This document shows, piece after piece, positions 24,301 through 37,729 of a stretch of 64,000 bases of DNA. The DNA lies in contig JAWUZG010000359.1 in assembly GCA_036785705.1 (NCBI GenBank), forward strand, positions 1-64,000, in the 5' to 3' direction. Source of the DNA: Acanthornis magna. Lineage: Eukaryota; Chordata; Aves; Passeriformes; Acanthizidae. Position 1 is the stretch's first letter, and each line of letters opens with the position of its first letter. The notes under the pieces are model-generated. The model did not search any database. It had not been told where the DNA came from and saw only the letters and a list, made by a program, of their open reading frames with translations. Position numbers and translations under genes: made by a program.

Positions 24301-27300
24301 TAAATTTTTACCTAGATCCAAACAGAGGACTTAATAATTACTAGTGAAGGAATACTTTCAAATTCTTGTTTTATTTCATTTCTCATTTTTAGTCACATTT
24401 TCTCTGAGCTTTAAGAATGACTTTAGGCTATTCAGTTTAAGCAAACCTGGCTGGATTAATCAACAGCATCACACATTTTGTACCAGACCAAATATTGATC
24501 CATGAAGAGTTATTTCTGAAGGGTATTAGAAATGGAAAACTTCCATGTGTTCTTTTCTGTAACTCGTTCACCTATCTCTATACAAAATTGAAGTTTCATT
24601 TATGGTTTTTACAGTTTGGTCTAGACTTACTCTGAAAAAGTATTCAGGAGATGCACACAGAAATTACCATGCCTTTAGGAATTTGAAAGTATAAATCTGC
24701 ACTTTTAAACTACAAATATCCATTTCAATACTTACAAATAAAATAATAAGCCATTTTATGATTTCTATTCAGCTTGTTTTTCAGAAAAACCAAAGTAAAA
24801 ATTTTTAAAAATTGGGAATAACAATCCCACCAAAAATTTAAGGATCTGATCTTTCAAGAAAACCCAGACTCAGTTGAAAACTTGATCATTGATGCCCATT
24901 CCTGATTTCAAGGAGAATTAAAAGCACAGAAAACTTCTTTACAGGACTCCTTATTATATTGTGTACTTTGTTGTGCTTTGTGAGAACTCAGTAAAATTAA
25001 TAATTTCAGCTTAGAAAGACAAGACATTCTGTGCCTTAGCTGGAAGCTATCTTCCTTGTCTATTAGTCAAACATTCAAAAGGATATAACACAGAGTTTAG
25101 TTTCTGGCCTGGCAACATTTCTCAGCTGCTTTACATGAGGTTTGCTGCTAATAACTAGACAGGATGTAAAGAACTAAGGAACATCAAAAAGTGGTTCTAG
25201 GATAAATATGTTTCACTGCCAACACAGGAACTGAGCATTTGTGCAAATCTAAGACAGAGTTTGGTTTTCTTTAGGAACTGATTCTTTATCGATGCTTCTA
25301 AACATGAACAGTTTCCATAATGCATTCGGTATATTAAATTACCAGCTTAGCTTTCAAGCAGAGTCTACTGTCACAAGTCTGTTCTACCTCCCATATGTTC
25401 CAAACTTCAAAGATTTTTCAAATATCTGTTTTGGTCCCAGTGCTATTCTATTGAGAACAGGCCCAAACAAAATTTGTAAGACAAAGGTAATGAAATTACA
25501 GGATATGTCACTTTGATCTGTTTTCTTCAGTGCACCACACAAACCAGACCCTGAAAAGTACATCTGAAGATAAACAGCTCATACACTGTTGAAGCACTGT
25601 GCATTTTCAGCATTTCCTGTGCTGAAACAGCCTTGAGTGGGCTATGTAGATAAATGAACACCATGAAAAGCACAGACAGGTCTGCTTGCAAGATACTTAA
25701 CACTGCCTGTGGGATAAACATTCATACAAGTCAAGACTCCACTGAGTATATAGAAATTAAATATATCATTTGGAAATACAATAAACAAAAATGTTTCACA
25801 AACTTAGAGCTGATCTGAGAAAGTGCAGATTAAGCCGAGTACAATCTTCTAAAGGTACAGAGCCTCCTGCCACCGCAGCAGTGTCTGCAGACTCCTGATT
25901 TCACCAAATGTGCCCCAGTTTCCATGCCACGTACATTATCCTATATGTTGTGCAGCAAATTGAGTGAAAACATGGATGAAGGCACAGGTTAGTGCTGGCT
26001 TTTGCTGAGGTGGAGTGCAGTGACAGTGTACTTGGGTGAAAAAACACTGGAGAGGCATTTCCTCCCTTCCAGATGACTGGCAGCAGGGAAGTGATACAGC
26101 CCTAAAGCACAGGTGCACTCATCCAAAGGGAGGGACTTGGGTCACTAAAAGGACCTGCAAGAAACAGGGACAGCTACTTGTCTTCCTCAAGCTGACTGGT
26201 TAGTGAGAAGGAGCACCATTCACTCCCAACACATGCACCTTTCACATCAGCTTCAGCAGATCATTTTCTCTTCCTTCTCAAGCCAGTATAGATTAAACAG
26301 ATTTACCAGAGATTCCACGGTACACATGAAAGATGATTGACATCGAATCACTGTGACCCCCAAATCAGTTACACCCTAAAAGGTCAAAAGCAGCACACTT
26401 TGTTTAACAGATTCAAAAATCTGACTGTGACTTACTGTCCTTTCAATACAAACAGTTGTATTTACTGACAAATTGGCATTGTTTTTCCAAAGAAGAATCT
26501 CTTTCCTTATTTCAAGACCAAGGCCAAACCAAAACTATCTGAACTGCTACTTAGACACAGATCAAATATAATATCCCTAAAGGTCATGTCAAGAGCCATC
26601 CTTCAAGGTTAGCTGCATTAGATGATGACTATAAACAAGTAGATAACAATAGCTAAATAGACACTTGCTTTTTGCAACACGTTCTCACTGGCATCAGTAG
26701 ATCTGCTAATGGGAGCAAGTGCAACTCACTAGGATGTGTCTGCTAGGACAGCAGAGGGGGCATTGCCCATTTTGCTTTAGAAACACACAGCAGTGAAGGA
26801 ACAGGATGAGGATTGCATAAGAAAAAATCACATTTGCTGAAGAAATTGCACCTGACTTAAAGAAGGCCTAAAAGACCACTTCTCCAGTTTGTTTCTAGGA
26901 TAAGATGGTTATGAGGGTGAAGCATATGAATAGCAAAAGGCTTATTTTTTACCTTTTCTCCTCAGCTGAGTTTTCACAGCACAGACTAGGAGCACAGTCA
27001 ATAAGGTCTGGATGAATATTGCAAAATTAATTAGGAAACTGCAAAGGAAACAGCCAGGAAACTGAAAATTAAGCAGATCAAACAGGAGGTCCACATATCG
27101 ACCATGGTCAACATCCAGGGAGAAAACTTTCACACATCTTTCAGTCTCACACCTTCACAGTGGCAAAAGACTGCAGTATGACCATCTCCTACTTTGCTGA
27201 AAACAGCTGCTAATAGCTCCAGCACCAAAAAATCTAGAGAAAAATTGTTTTCCTAGGAAGCTCCTTTCATCTCTATAGGTCTTGGACACCATTAAGTCAC

Positions 27301-28849
27301 ACTTGTAACTTTGAGGGCATTCTTTATCCGTGGAAATGCATAACAAAATGGGACACATTACACATATTCTCCAGTCAGCAGCAGGCAAGCACTGGCTTAT
27401 GCACAAGCAAGGTGTGCATCATTTCCCCACAGAAAGCTTCAATTATCTTAATGAGACTACTCATGTTGGAAGCATCTACATCAAACAATCTGTTTAGTTT
27501 ATTTAAGATGCGATAAGGAGGCAGTTAGTGCATAGACTCAGTGTGGAAGATATACTCTGCTTTTTCCTCAGACAAACTCATAAGAATTCACATCAATGGA
27601 AGCTGAAGCTAACCAAATTCAGGCTAGAAGTTTAATCACTGCAACGTCACACTGAAATGCAGAGGCTTTAGCATTGCCTGACACCTTGAAATCAAAGCTA
27701 GCAAACTGTTAAAAACGTGCTATAACTCAGACACATATTCATGGGCCTGACATAGCAACTGTTGTTGTGGTTTGTTGCCCAATATTATAAAGGTTGTCAC
27801 TGAAGATCTTGGCTCTACCTCTGGTCACAGAGCACTTTAATCTATGGCGCTATTCATTTTACCTTCTTTCTGTGTCAAAAGGTAAAATGTATCAGTCTTT
27901 ATGTGAACTTAAGTCACCAGCTTAAACATGTAAGGAAGGACGAAAAAGATAGAAACTCTTCACTTTAAGAGATTTTTGCCAGGACAGTTTTAAGTCTGTT
28001 TTACAATGTGAGTGGGTTGTTTTGTTCGGTTGGTCTTTTTAAGAGGAAAATGGCAGAGCTTTTGGATGGCTCCATTCACAAGATCGGAAGAGAAAGCAAA
28101 GAGATCTTCCTCCTCAAAAACATTTAATATAGACTAATAAACTTAAATGAAATTGATGGAAAATATAGATAAATTAAGTAAAAAATAATTACAATATATT
28201 TCCCACAGACCTGAGGAATGTGAAATAATAGTTACCTGGCTCCAGGTGGCAACAATTTCTATTCCTACAAATATTTTTGACATAGCTCTGTGATAATATA
28301 GGATGAAATTAAGACCTCTTTTTGAGTGATAGGGCATGGCCAAGATGTCTTGGAAAATACTTCAAAAAGGCTTTCTAGTTTGATTCATTTGAAAATTCTC
28401 TTTGTTCAGTTTCATACTGAGGATAAGGTTGTGGCAAGAGTAAAAGCAAGAATAGCATAAGAGCATTTGTAGAAGGAAAGGAGTGTCAAGAGAGAGCCCT
28501 TGAGTGCCCTCTGTCCCAGCTTTCCTCTTCCAACCGGAAAAAGCACCTGAAAAAAAAAGTTGGTGCTTTCATGTTCTCCTAATATTACTTTTCTTGTCTA
28601 GAGCATTTGCTGATAGCAGTCTTCCAAACTCTTTGGAAGAGTTTTTTCTGGAACAGTTTTTCTGGAAATTACTTTCTGAAATAATCTTACTTAAACAAAT
28701 AAAAACCAGCTGTCTTCTCGGGACTAGAAATCATTGGATATACAAACACATGACACTGTAAGCAAAGATATACAGGAAAAAGGTTGTGAGCAATACATCA
28801 GGCAAAGCACTCAACAAAACCACAAAAACAGAGCCATGAGGAATCTTAC
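21327..28849. other. Unique sequence between two LTRs, no gene seen
   Basis: I recognise no exon or repeat family in these 7.5 kb. Slightly GC-richer patches occur at 23200-23720 and 25850-26280. A perfect 11-bp inverted repeat with a 13-base spacer lies at 27855-27889. A frame at 28504-28761 encodes a signal-peptide-like hydrophobic stretch but opens at GTG with no ATG, so it is not annotated as a gene. Stretches at 22020-23000, 24350-25290 and 27410-28140 show no frame or repeat at all. Confidence 0.5.
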
Positions 28850-29397
28850 TGTGCTGGTTTTGGCTGCAGTACAGTTGGTTTTCTTCACAGTGGCTCATAT
28901 GGGGCTTAGTTTCAGATTTGTGCTGAACATGGTGATGATAATACAGAGATGTTTTTGTTACTGCTGAGCAGGGCATACACAGAGCCAAGGTCTTTGCTGC
29001 TTTTCCTACAGCCATGCTGGTGAGGAGGCTGGAGGTGCATGGGAGGAGACACAGCTGGGACAGGTGACCCAAACTGACCAAAGGGAAATGCCAGACCATG
29101 TGACATCCTGCTCAGGGGAGGGGGGATATAGTAGGAAGAAGGGGAACATCTGAAGTGATGGCTTTTGCCTCCCCAAGTCACTGTTACCTGTGATGGGGCC
29201 CTTGGGAAACACTGAATTAATTCCTTGTTTTCCTTTGCTTGTGTGTTTGACTTTTGCTTTCCCTATTAAACTGTCTTTATCTCAACCCACGAGTTTCCTC
29301 ATTTTTACCCTTCCCATTCTCTCCCCAGTCCCACTGGTGGGGGAGAGAGCGAGCAGCTGCCTGGGGCTCGGCTGCTGGCTGGGGTTAAACCATGACA
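28850..29397 (+). mobile_element. Solo LTR of an avian endogenous retrovirus (family 2)
   Basis: The 5' end TGTGCTGGTTTTGGCTGCAG, the block AATACAGAGATGTTTTTGTT ACTGCTGAGCAG, the block ATTAAACTGTCTTTATCTCA ACCCACGAGTTTCCTC and the 3' end GGGTTAAACCATGACA are hallmarks of an LTR family very common in birds, often filed under ERVL; I give no exact name. It is 548 bp with TG...CA ends. A weakened TATA-like ATATAGTA lies at 29126-29133, and the ATTAAA poly(A) signal is at 29265-29270, which fixes the + orientation. No internal retroviral genes flank it. Flanking GAGG (28838-28841 and 29398-29401) hints at a duplication, but on the left 8 bp separate it from the TG, so the target-site duplication is unproven. 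Confidence 0.9.
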
Positions 29398-32300
29398 GAG
29401 GCTAAGGCAAAGACTCAGAAACAGGCAGAGGAAGAGAAGGAACTACACTTCCTTCAAGTACTCTCTGTACTCCAAACATTTACAGCCACAGCTTTTCTTA
29501 AGCCAAGCATGCTTTCACTCATTTACTAATTCTCCAGAGAACACTGTCAGGAATTTGCGTGATGTTTTAATACACACAATGGCCTGCGGCAAGGATTTCC
29601 ACCGATTAACAACACATGACGTCGAGAGCTGGCTTCTCTGTTTTGTTTTGCATTTATTACCGACAAATTTAAGCATGAATCCTTTACCAGCATCCAATAG
29701 CTGTAACACTCTTAGGAAGGATAAATACCACTGAAATCTAATGTCCTCCTCTCTGCTCAACTAGTTTTGGCTGAATTAGACAACTAATAGCAAAGCAATC
29801 CAAATCACTCACCCAAAATGCATCCTGCAGGATCACTGAGGCATCATTCCCTTGCCTAGGGCTTCTCACCTTCCCCTTGACCAGGTATCATGAGCTCCAC
29901 CAGCCACAGGGAGCCCACCAGGGCTCAGACAGCTCTTTCAGGGACACTTCTGTCACCTATCAATCCCACCTATTGGCACCCTTCCTGTGACAATCATAAC
30001 CTCTTTCTCAGAGACAAATCCAGTGAATGAGTGTTAGGAATAGCTTCCCTTGTTCTAATAAAACAGTTATACCATAAGTACATTAAAGAGTGGTGGCCAC
30101 CTTTGCTCTATTGCCACATGAATCAGGAAGGCAAAATCTGTTCCCACTGACAGATCCTGCTTTGCCTTTTGCCAAGTTTGAATGCTGTGCTGTTCTTTAT
30201 TTAACTTTGGTACTTGCAATGTAAACAGATAGACAATTCTGGTTACATATATCTTTTACTGGGTTAGGGAAAATTAGAAGCAGATGGTAGCAATACTAAG
30301 TGTACCTATAAAAAACAAGTATCTGGTTCAGAGCTATCTGAAATCAAGGGAGGAGCTTCCACCAGGAGTCTGAAGGGTTATTGGTGACAGTGGCCAAAGC
30401 ATGCAGCCATGGGTGAACAGCCTGGTGCTCCCCTTAGCACACACAGCGAGCTTCCTCCTGGGTGACGAGCCCTTGCACTTGCACTAATGGCAGGCAGAGA
30501 GAGGGGACACACCCATCCTGGTGCACCTCTGGTGTCTGAGAGGGTTGTGTCCCTGGGGAGGGAGTGTGCTGATGAGTTGTGCAAGTGTAAACTATAGACA
30601 GGACTGGACTCTTCAGCCTTCACAGAAATCAGCATCCCTTCAGGTGTGGAGCTGGAGAACAGTTTTGCAAATACAGGGAGAAGAAAGCACAAGTGGCTTT
30701 CTTCTCACAATGGCTCCCCAGCTTCTGAGTGACACTGACAAACTTCCACAGCTACACAGCCCAACATAAATAGACTTAAGGAGGCATCCTGGTAACACTT
30801 CAGCAGAAGCCTCCATAAGTTTTGTAATGATTCTACTGACAAAAGTCACTTTGGCTGTCTTTCTCTACTCCCCAGTTAAACCCAATTCCTCACTTTCTGC
30901 CAGCAAAGAAGTAAGACAGACCTTAACAAAACAGAAATGTTCAGAAAGTGCTACATTTCCATCCATCAGAAAGCAAAAGCACAGATAAGGTATGAGTCCC
31001 ACTAAATCAAAACCTACAATTAAAGAAACTGTTGTCTGCACTCCATAACCAAGTTGTGTTTACACAGCAATTTTATCCAGCTTGTCATCTCATCAGCTTT
31101 CCGAACTTGTATTTCAGAGAACTCATTGCATAGTTACATTATGCTGTCTCCACAATTATTTCCATTAGATAGCAATAATAGGTCATATTATAAAGATTTC
31201 ACTTGTTTTTCTGGCTAATGACTAAGTAAAAATTCTTTATGTAACCCAACATATTAATGTTTAAAAACATTTTGATTGCATCTAGAAAGATTCCAGGAAT
31301 TCATTTGAAAACAATTCTCTGAGCTGCATGCTGCCTTTATGATTTTGCTAGAATTTATAATCAATTTTAATTAGCATTTACACTTAAGATGTAATGTATC
31401 ATAATCCAGTCTCATTCTCTTAAAAATCATTAAAATTATTGAGAAAAGACAAGCTAATATTTTTTTTTTCACTTCATCTAGGAGGGTTTTTTTCAGTTCA
31501 GTAATAGTATAGGTACATATACTATCCATTCAAAGATGGGAAAATTGATGAAAAGTAATTAACAGCACAAATTAAGTTTTCCTATCACCCTGAAACAAAA
31601 TAACTATCAGTAGATGCTAATTAGCTGGCAAGTATAAGGAAAGACAGTCTGACAAGGGCATTCAGAACAAAAAGTTCCAAGTTCTATTTAGCACAATTAT
31701 CCAATTTTTATGTGCTGCGTGCTTCTGGCTCCCCTAGTCAAGATCCCTGTTTGAGGACAGAGTGGCTGTTTCTCTCCTCCTCAGCAGAAGATAAAGAAGG
31801 ACCAAAGAATATGTGTAATGTCAGTCTCATTTCTCAGTCAAATTCAGCCAGCCATAAGCATAATTCACAATATAAATTAGTGTTGTTGCAAATCATAGTC
31901 TGGGCTTTGTTTCCTTTTCCTCTCACAGATATGAGCTATACATCAGGCTGAATTCTGGGTATCTTCTCCATATGCTAAATCATGCAAACTAGTGCATTTT
32001 CTTTGAGCTTCCTGACACACCTCTACATCTACAGATAAAAAATGCTGCTCCCTCCCGCTCTACCCCCCCACCAAAAAAAGGCAGGCTGTCAGGAGCAGTG
32101 GGTCTCATCATTTCTATGCATTATCTAAGGGACAGCAACCAATGCGGCAAGGGGATGTTCTGTGCTCTCCCTACAAGGAAGGGAACAAAAGCAAGACACT
32201 GGTTCGAAGGTCTTTGAGAGCTTTCTAATCCTCAAAGGAATTACAGGATTCAACCATTAAAAAAAACCCCAAAAAACAAAAAACAGCTAAGTCCGAGGGA

Positions 32301-33186
32301 AGGGGTATGAGCTGATGTGCCATGCCTTCTGTTTGAATTTGCCACAGCTGCTTTCCAGTGCATATGGAAGAACTGGGTAAACACATGGATAGTTTCTTCA
32401 GTAATTTACTTAAATAAAATAGATAATTAGTTTAAATGCTAAAAGAGGAAAGAAAACACTGGGCCACTTCTATCCTCCTATAGTCCCATATTCCCAAAAT
32501 TGTGAGGATACAAATGCCGCCAGTGTAGCCGCCAAGACACAACTGAGGGGTAATGGTATCTTCTGAACTTCAGAAGCAAAAGGCAAGAGCAAACACAGGC
32601 AACACAATCTCAAAATCTCCTACTGACAGGAGGCAAAAAGCCACATTTCCTACAGGGTCCTTCCTTGTTTATGTCTAGGAGGTTGTCTGAGACTAAAGAC
32701 TACTACCTACTACCTTCCCTGTCACTTTTAAAATGTTATATGTCTTTCTTTTCTTCCCCTCATGTATTTTTTTCTTTTTTTTTTCCAATAAATTACATAT
32801 GGTGGTAATAGAAAACACAAGCTACACAATGTGAATTCCCAAATCCTCGGAATTAATTAGTACTTCACTGAAACGCCATTTAAGAAAAATGGACTTTTAT
32901 TACTACGACTAATCAGAGCAATGCTGTTTACAGTAAGGGTATGTTGTGGATGCCTCTAAACTGCTTTTGCAATATAGAAGAAAAATTGGCAGCAAATGAC
33001 ATATATTGGCTTGCATTCATGCTGTTCCAGGTTGGTTATATTTACATTGCTCTGTAGAAAGCAGGCCCTGGTGGATATGTGGAAAAGATGTCAATATATC
33101 TGTGTTCAGTAGCCAGGGCTTCCTCTAAAAGGGAACAAGTTGTTTTTGTGCCAAGAGGAGGCAAGAAGATAACTGACACTGGGCAA
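29398..33186. other. Unique sequence, no gene seen
   Basis: Moderately GC-rich patches (29800-29990 and 30350-30770) alternate with AT-rich DNA. The second patch carries a 104-codon minus-strand frame (30378-30692) and overlapping plus-strand frames with no recognisable domain. I considered an old LTR for both patches but saw no diagnostic ends. A C-run followed by an A-run at ~32065-32080 and an A/C patch at 32260-32284 are simple sequence. Confidence 0.5.
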
Positions 33187-33253
33187 TCACAGAGCTGGGG
33201 CCGTCACAGAGCTGGGGCCGTCACAGAGCTGGGGCCGTCACAGAGCTGGGGCC
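33187..33253. repeat. 17-bp minisatellite, about four copies
   Basis: The unit TCACAGAGCTGGGGCCG is repeated 3.9 times with essentially no variation between copies. The first copy is preceded by CAA and the last passes into CACAGTGC. GC content is much higher than in the surroundings. Each unit has a GGGG run, so the array has four G-runs at 17-base spacing, too far apart for a standard G-quadruplex. Homogeneity suggests a young, probably polymorphic VNTR. Confidence 0.95.
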
Positions 33254-36023
33254 ACAGTGCAAAACAGAGAGCGAGACAAACAAGAGCACAAACATATCCA
33301 TGAAATGTATGTCACACACTCACATATGTAAATCACTTTAGAAGATTTTGGAAGGACATCAATAACTTCAAAAATAATTAGTAACCGAATCACTGTGTGG
33401 GCGTTTACCGCTGCAGCACACAGTATCGAGGGTCATGGTAAGGGACTTAGAGTGATATGGAGCTTTTCCATCTGCTTTCATTTTGCTTACTTTCTACAAC
33501 AGAAATACTTGATGCAGACTGAGTTTTGCTGTCCTTTCTCCATGTGCCCCTGCAGTTCTGTGGGTCTTATATCCAGAGGTAGAAAAGAAAACCAACAGAA
33601 ATCATTGAGCCAATGATACACAGCAGGAATATGAACAGCATCACATTAGGTAAAACGATTACTTCTTTTTTGGTTGGTTTTAAATCAGCAGCATTTCACT
33701 GTGCCTCTTTTTACTTAATATTTTTCCATAAGAGGTTTTATTTGTTGTGATTTAAATGCTTTAATTCTTCACAATATTTAAGGTATTTTATACAACACAA
33801 ACATCTCTCTGAAACATTCCTGCTCTTTGTTTAAGTTCAGAGAATTTAAGAATCAGTCGAGCAGTTGACAAGACTGCTCTCACCAAGTAAACCAGCAACA
33901 ATCCTGTTCTCACAGGACCACTATTTAAACTGATGTTTATTTTGGCACTGGTAGTTATGGTATGTCTCTGTTAACATAACTGTGATCAATAAATGGACAA
34001 CAAAGTTCTTTCGCAGGAGCCATCCATCTGTTACTTGCTGTTAAGGTATTGATTTGTATTCTGCATGTGCAGCCACATTACCACACAACATACATAATAC
34101 AAGGATGCAATTACTGAAACTAGGAGCTAAACCTTCATTTGTCTCATAGGTGGGGCAAATAAAAATAATGGACTCGTGACATTCATACACAAGCAACATT
34201 ATTATTTCCAGTTCTCCATTTTGATGCCAAGGAAAATACATCCACACAAAACACACCTCGCAGTATCTTGAGAACAATAAAAGGTTTCAAAAGTTATGGT
34301 ATTGTAATAACTCCCCTTTCAGAAAGCTGATTAGAGAATCTTAATAGCAAGTCCAGAATTTCAACAACAACAAATCCTCTGCCTCATTTAATGAGATCAC
34401 TTAATGAAGAGCGCTCAATTACTGTTTTATGAAGACATCGTCACGTCCCTTTAATTGCTCTTTCCTATTCTAATTAACCTCTTGAATGCCAATCTAACTT
34501 TCTTTCTGGCATGCCCATGACTGTGCCTTTTAAGTGCCATCCAGCTGCTGACAGCAGTAGCAGGACATACAGCATACACCCTCCACATGGTGTGAGATCC
34601 CTGTGACAAACACACTTCAGATGGCACAGTGTGGGCACCTGCACAGGCCAGCCCTGGCTCTGCCGAGCTACCACACACACACTGCTTGGTGAACACCTGT
34701 GTGCTTTGCTCTCTGCTCTCAGCAGACTTTTGTAATTGAACTATTAAATGGAAAGAGTAACAATTCATCACATTAATTAACATATTTTCAAAATCAGTTA
34801 GTAACAGGAAGATTCACCAAAGATTGTGCACTTTTCTCTTTCCCACAGTGAACTGAAAGTCCTTTCCATTTGACTGAATGCTGAAAAATTCTGCAGCCTC
34901 TTGCCACTACCAAAGATGACCCTTATCCCAAGCTGCCTTTCAGGGATTTTAGCTAATATGTGTGAGGAAGTACTGCAAATCATTCCATACTGGGGAGACA
35001 GGATGTATTTTTTTTAAAAAGGCAAAAATATTATGATAGTTAGGATACAAATAGAAATGCTGAGGTAGAAGTCAGCAAATCTGGATAACTTACAGAATAA
35101 CAAGTATAAAGCATTTGTTAATATTTGTTTTCTTCTTTGCAAGATAAACTACGACAAGTTTAAACTACTACTCTACAACACTGTCTTTCTCTGCACTATA
35201 ACACAGAAATATTGCAGCAGACATGAAAATGATATGCAGTATATATGCAGTATATCTGTTCCTTTAGTCCCCACTTGAGGCAGGGCAAAGAATGCACCGA
35301 CATGAGAAAATAATTTAGTAAAGGGAACTTGCTTCATAACAGAGAGAGACTAAAACATTTGCACTATAATGAGCAAATTGCCCTAAGCAATCCTGGATTA
35401 AGCTACATAAAATCAAGGAGAAGAATAAAGACAGAAAATTAGGAAATCTCTGCATAGGCAGAGGAGCGAAGTAGTCAGGAGGATATAAACAGTCTTGCTG
35501 CATATTTAGCTCTTCACATGCCTTCTCTGTTTCTTGTCAAGTGCTCCCATAGCAGGAAGATCTCTGTACTCATAAACACACCACTGACCATAGCTTATCT
35601 TCTCGGCAATCAGACTGCCTTGAACTCAGAGTTAAATTTCTCTAGAAGAAAGTTTACAGGCCACTACATCTCCCTCACATTATCTACCATTTGCGGACAG
35701 CTATTTTTTTAAGAGTATATTATCAGTAAGTTACAAAACCAAAGAAAGTAAAAGGGATGACTGAAAAACACAGTAATTTCCTGAAATCTCATTTAAAAAC
35801 TCGATGTGTTTTAAACAGAAGCTACAAAACAGGGTGAAGTCTTAGCTGTAAGTCAACCAGAAACAAGGATCAGGCTTCAATGTCATGTGTCAGTCAATCG
35901 TGGGAAGATCAGCTTTCTCAAATATTGCTTTTGGCCCACCAGAATTTAACTGCATTTAGAGTATCAATTGCCATAAGTAATCAATAAACCAGTTTCCTGA
36001 AACAGCAGTTGGACTGCTTATTT
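33254..36023. other. Unique AT-rich sequence; possible conserved noncoding segment
   Basis: No exon or repeat family is recognised. The part at about 34315-34500 is rich in TAAT/ATTA cores and lacks simple repeats, which is the look of a developmental enhancer (see findings). A short tandem pair of ATATGCAGTAT lies at 35232-35255. A 110-codon minus-strand frame (34451-34783) has no known domain. Confidence 0.45.
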
Positions 36024-36313
36024 TGTTGTTATGTTCTTGTTTACCCCAAAGATGGACATTTCTCATATGGGAAGCCTCACCAAGCACCTCCTCACTGAGC
36101 AAGTTTGTTTTCAAAATCAGCCTCTATCAAAGAATGTTCTTGCAGCTCTTATGCCTAAATGAAGATGTCAGCAGTGTCCATTGTCCACCCCCATTGCCTT
36201 CTTATCAATAAACCATTGCCAGACCACACTTCTGACCGTCCGTAACTCTTCCAAGCACGGCTGTCAGTGGAAGTGGCCCTGGCTGCACTGACAAGAAACA
36301 CACCCCGGACACA
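36024..36313 (+). mobile_element. Possible solo LTR of unknown family
   Basis: This stretch is shaped like a compact retroviral LTR. It begins TGTTGTTATGTTC, has an AATAAA poly(A) signal at 36207-36212, then about 100 bases of U5-like sequence, and ends in GGACACA, giving TG...CA-type ends and about 290 bp. The segment after the AATAAA is more GC- and CpG-rich than its surroundings. I do not recognise the family, no target-site duplication is visible, and no retroviral genes follow, so the call is tentative. Unique DNA with a chance poly(A) signal is the alternative. Confidence 0.35.
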
Positions 36314-37649
36314 AACGGTGGGCTGGATCTAATGGTGCCTTTTTTATACTCCCAGGTGTTTGGAGGGGAGGAGGGTCAGAGTCAGGCAAAAGCAGTGCCT
36401 AAGAGCAGTGCAGAGGCTACAGGGAACTGGGAGTACAACAAAAGGATAAATGCAACAGTACAAAGATAGTACCTGCTTGAACATGGGTGCATCTCTCAGA
36501 CCTTAACATTTAAAGGCAGACTATTGCTGAAATAGTTGCTGCCCCTAAGACTGAGAGGAACTGCATATCAGAGAGCCCTAGAGCCCTCAGTCATGTGATC
36601 AGTTTCTTCCAACTAAATTAAAATTCTCCAGGACACATAGCTCAGGATAAGTTGTGAAGAAACCTACTCCCTCTCCTCACAACTTTTATTTTTGAGGCCA
36701 TGCTGAGTGCTATAGACAAATATAATTGATTTAAAACAGCAGAAACACCTTCCTAGTCTCTACGCTAGACTTTGCAGAAACAGCTTTTACTTTTATTCCC
36801 TTAAAGTAGAAGCTAACAACATATGGGCATTTTGTAATATAGGGAATAATGCAACAGACTTAAAAATGGACTGACTGCATAGAACCCACACAAATTACAG
36901 CTGCTATCAGAAAGCAAGTACGCTGTGTAGGCATAGAAAATTTTTCATCTCATAATATCTTTATCATAATGAATATAATATTCCTTTGTTTCTGCTATAA
37001 AATGGTCTCATTAAAATCCAGACCAACTATTTATGAGAACAAGTCCATCTTTCCCATGACTCCTGGCATTTCAGTTCCTGATTTGCTGCTTTAAATATCT
37101 TTGTTTTAAAGTTTTATTAATTTCAGAGAATCACTGTATATCTTACCAAATCACTGACTTCTGTGACATATATTTACACCTGAACGATGAATCAAGACTT
37201 CTCCTCTTCAAGAAGAGAGGGCTTAGCTATATCATTGGTTTATTGTAACAGGTTATTATTCTAATGCTTTTAATGCTCTGAGAGTCTTAATAATAGATGC
37301 AATTCCCAGCAGAGCTTTGCTTTTTTCTTCTACTGTCATTTAAGAATCCTATATAGAAACATAATTTATTTTTCTCACACAGAAATAAACAGGCTGATCC
37401 TGATACATGGAAAAATCATGTATAATTATTGCTGTGATTAAGGAGTCAATATGTCATGGCTACCTTTTAAGAAATGTATTGTCTCTTCAGTGAAATAAAA
37501 ACCATGATCATTCTAAACACCCTAAAGAAACTGCGGGGGGAGGAGTTGAGCCTGTTTTGAAAGTGCAGAAGTCATCTATATACTGACACATACATTAATG
37601 AATGCAAACCCAAATATTTTCAGACTTCAGAGAAATCTTCTTCATTTCT
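36314..37649. other. Unique sequence, no gene seen
   Basis: The first ~200 bases are slightly GC-rich and might be internal sequence of the preceding LTR-like unit, but no primer-binding site could be assigned. The rest is AT-rich without frames or repeats. Confidence 0.45.
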
Positions 37650-37729
37650 TTCATGCAAAGTTAAGATAGAAAAAGATGATCTTTTTCATGCAAAGTTAGG
37701 ACAGAAAAATCTGAATCTTGTGCAAAGTT
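37650..37729. repeat. Diverged tandem repeat, ~35-bp unit
   Basis: TTCATGCAAAGTTAAGATAG (37650) recurs as TTCATGCAAAGTTAGGACAG (37685), and TGCAAAGTTTGA starts a third partial copy at 37721. Periods are 35 and 32 bases. The copies have drifted, so the duplication is older than the one at 1287. Confidence 0.85.

Noticed and set aside
28504..28761. 85-codon frame with a signal-peptide-like hydrophobic N-terminal part
   Set aside because: It opens at GTG with no upstream ATG, has no recognisable family, and the downstream part is low-complexity Leu/Phe/Glu sequence from T-rich DNA.
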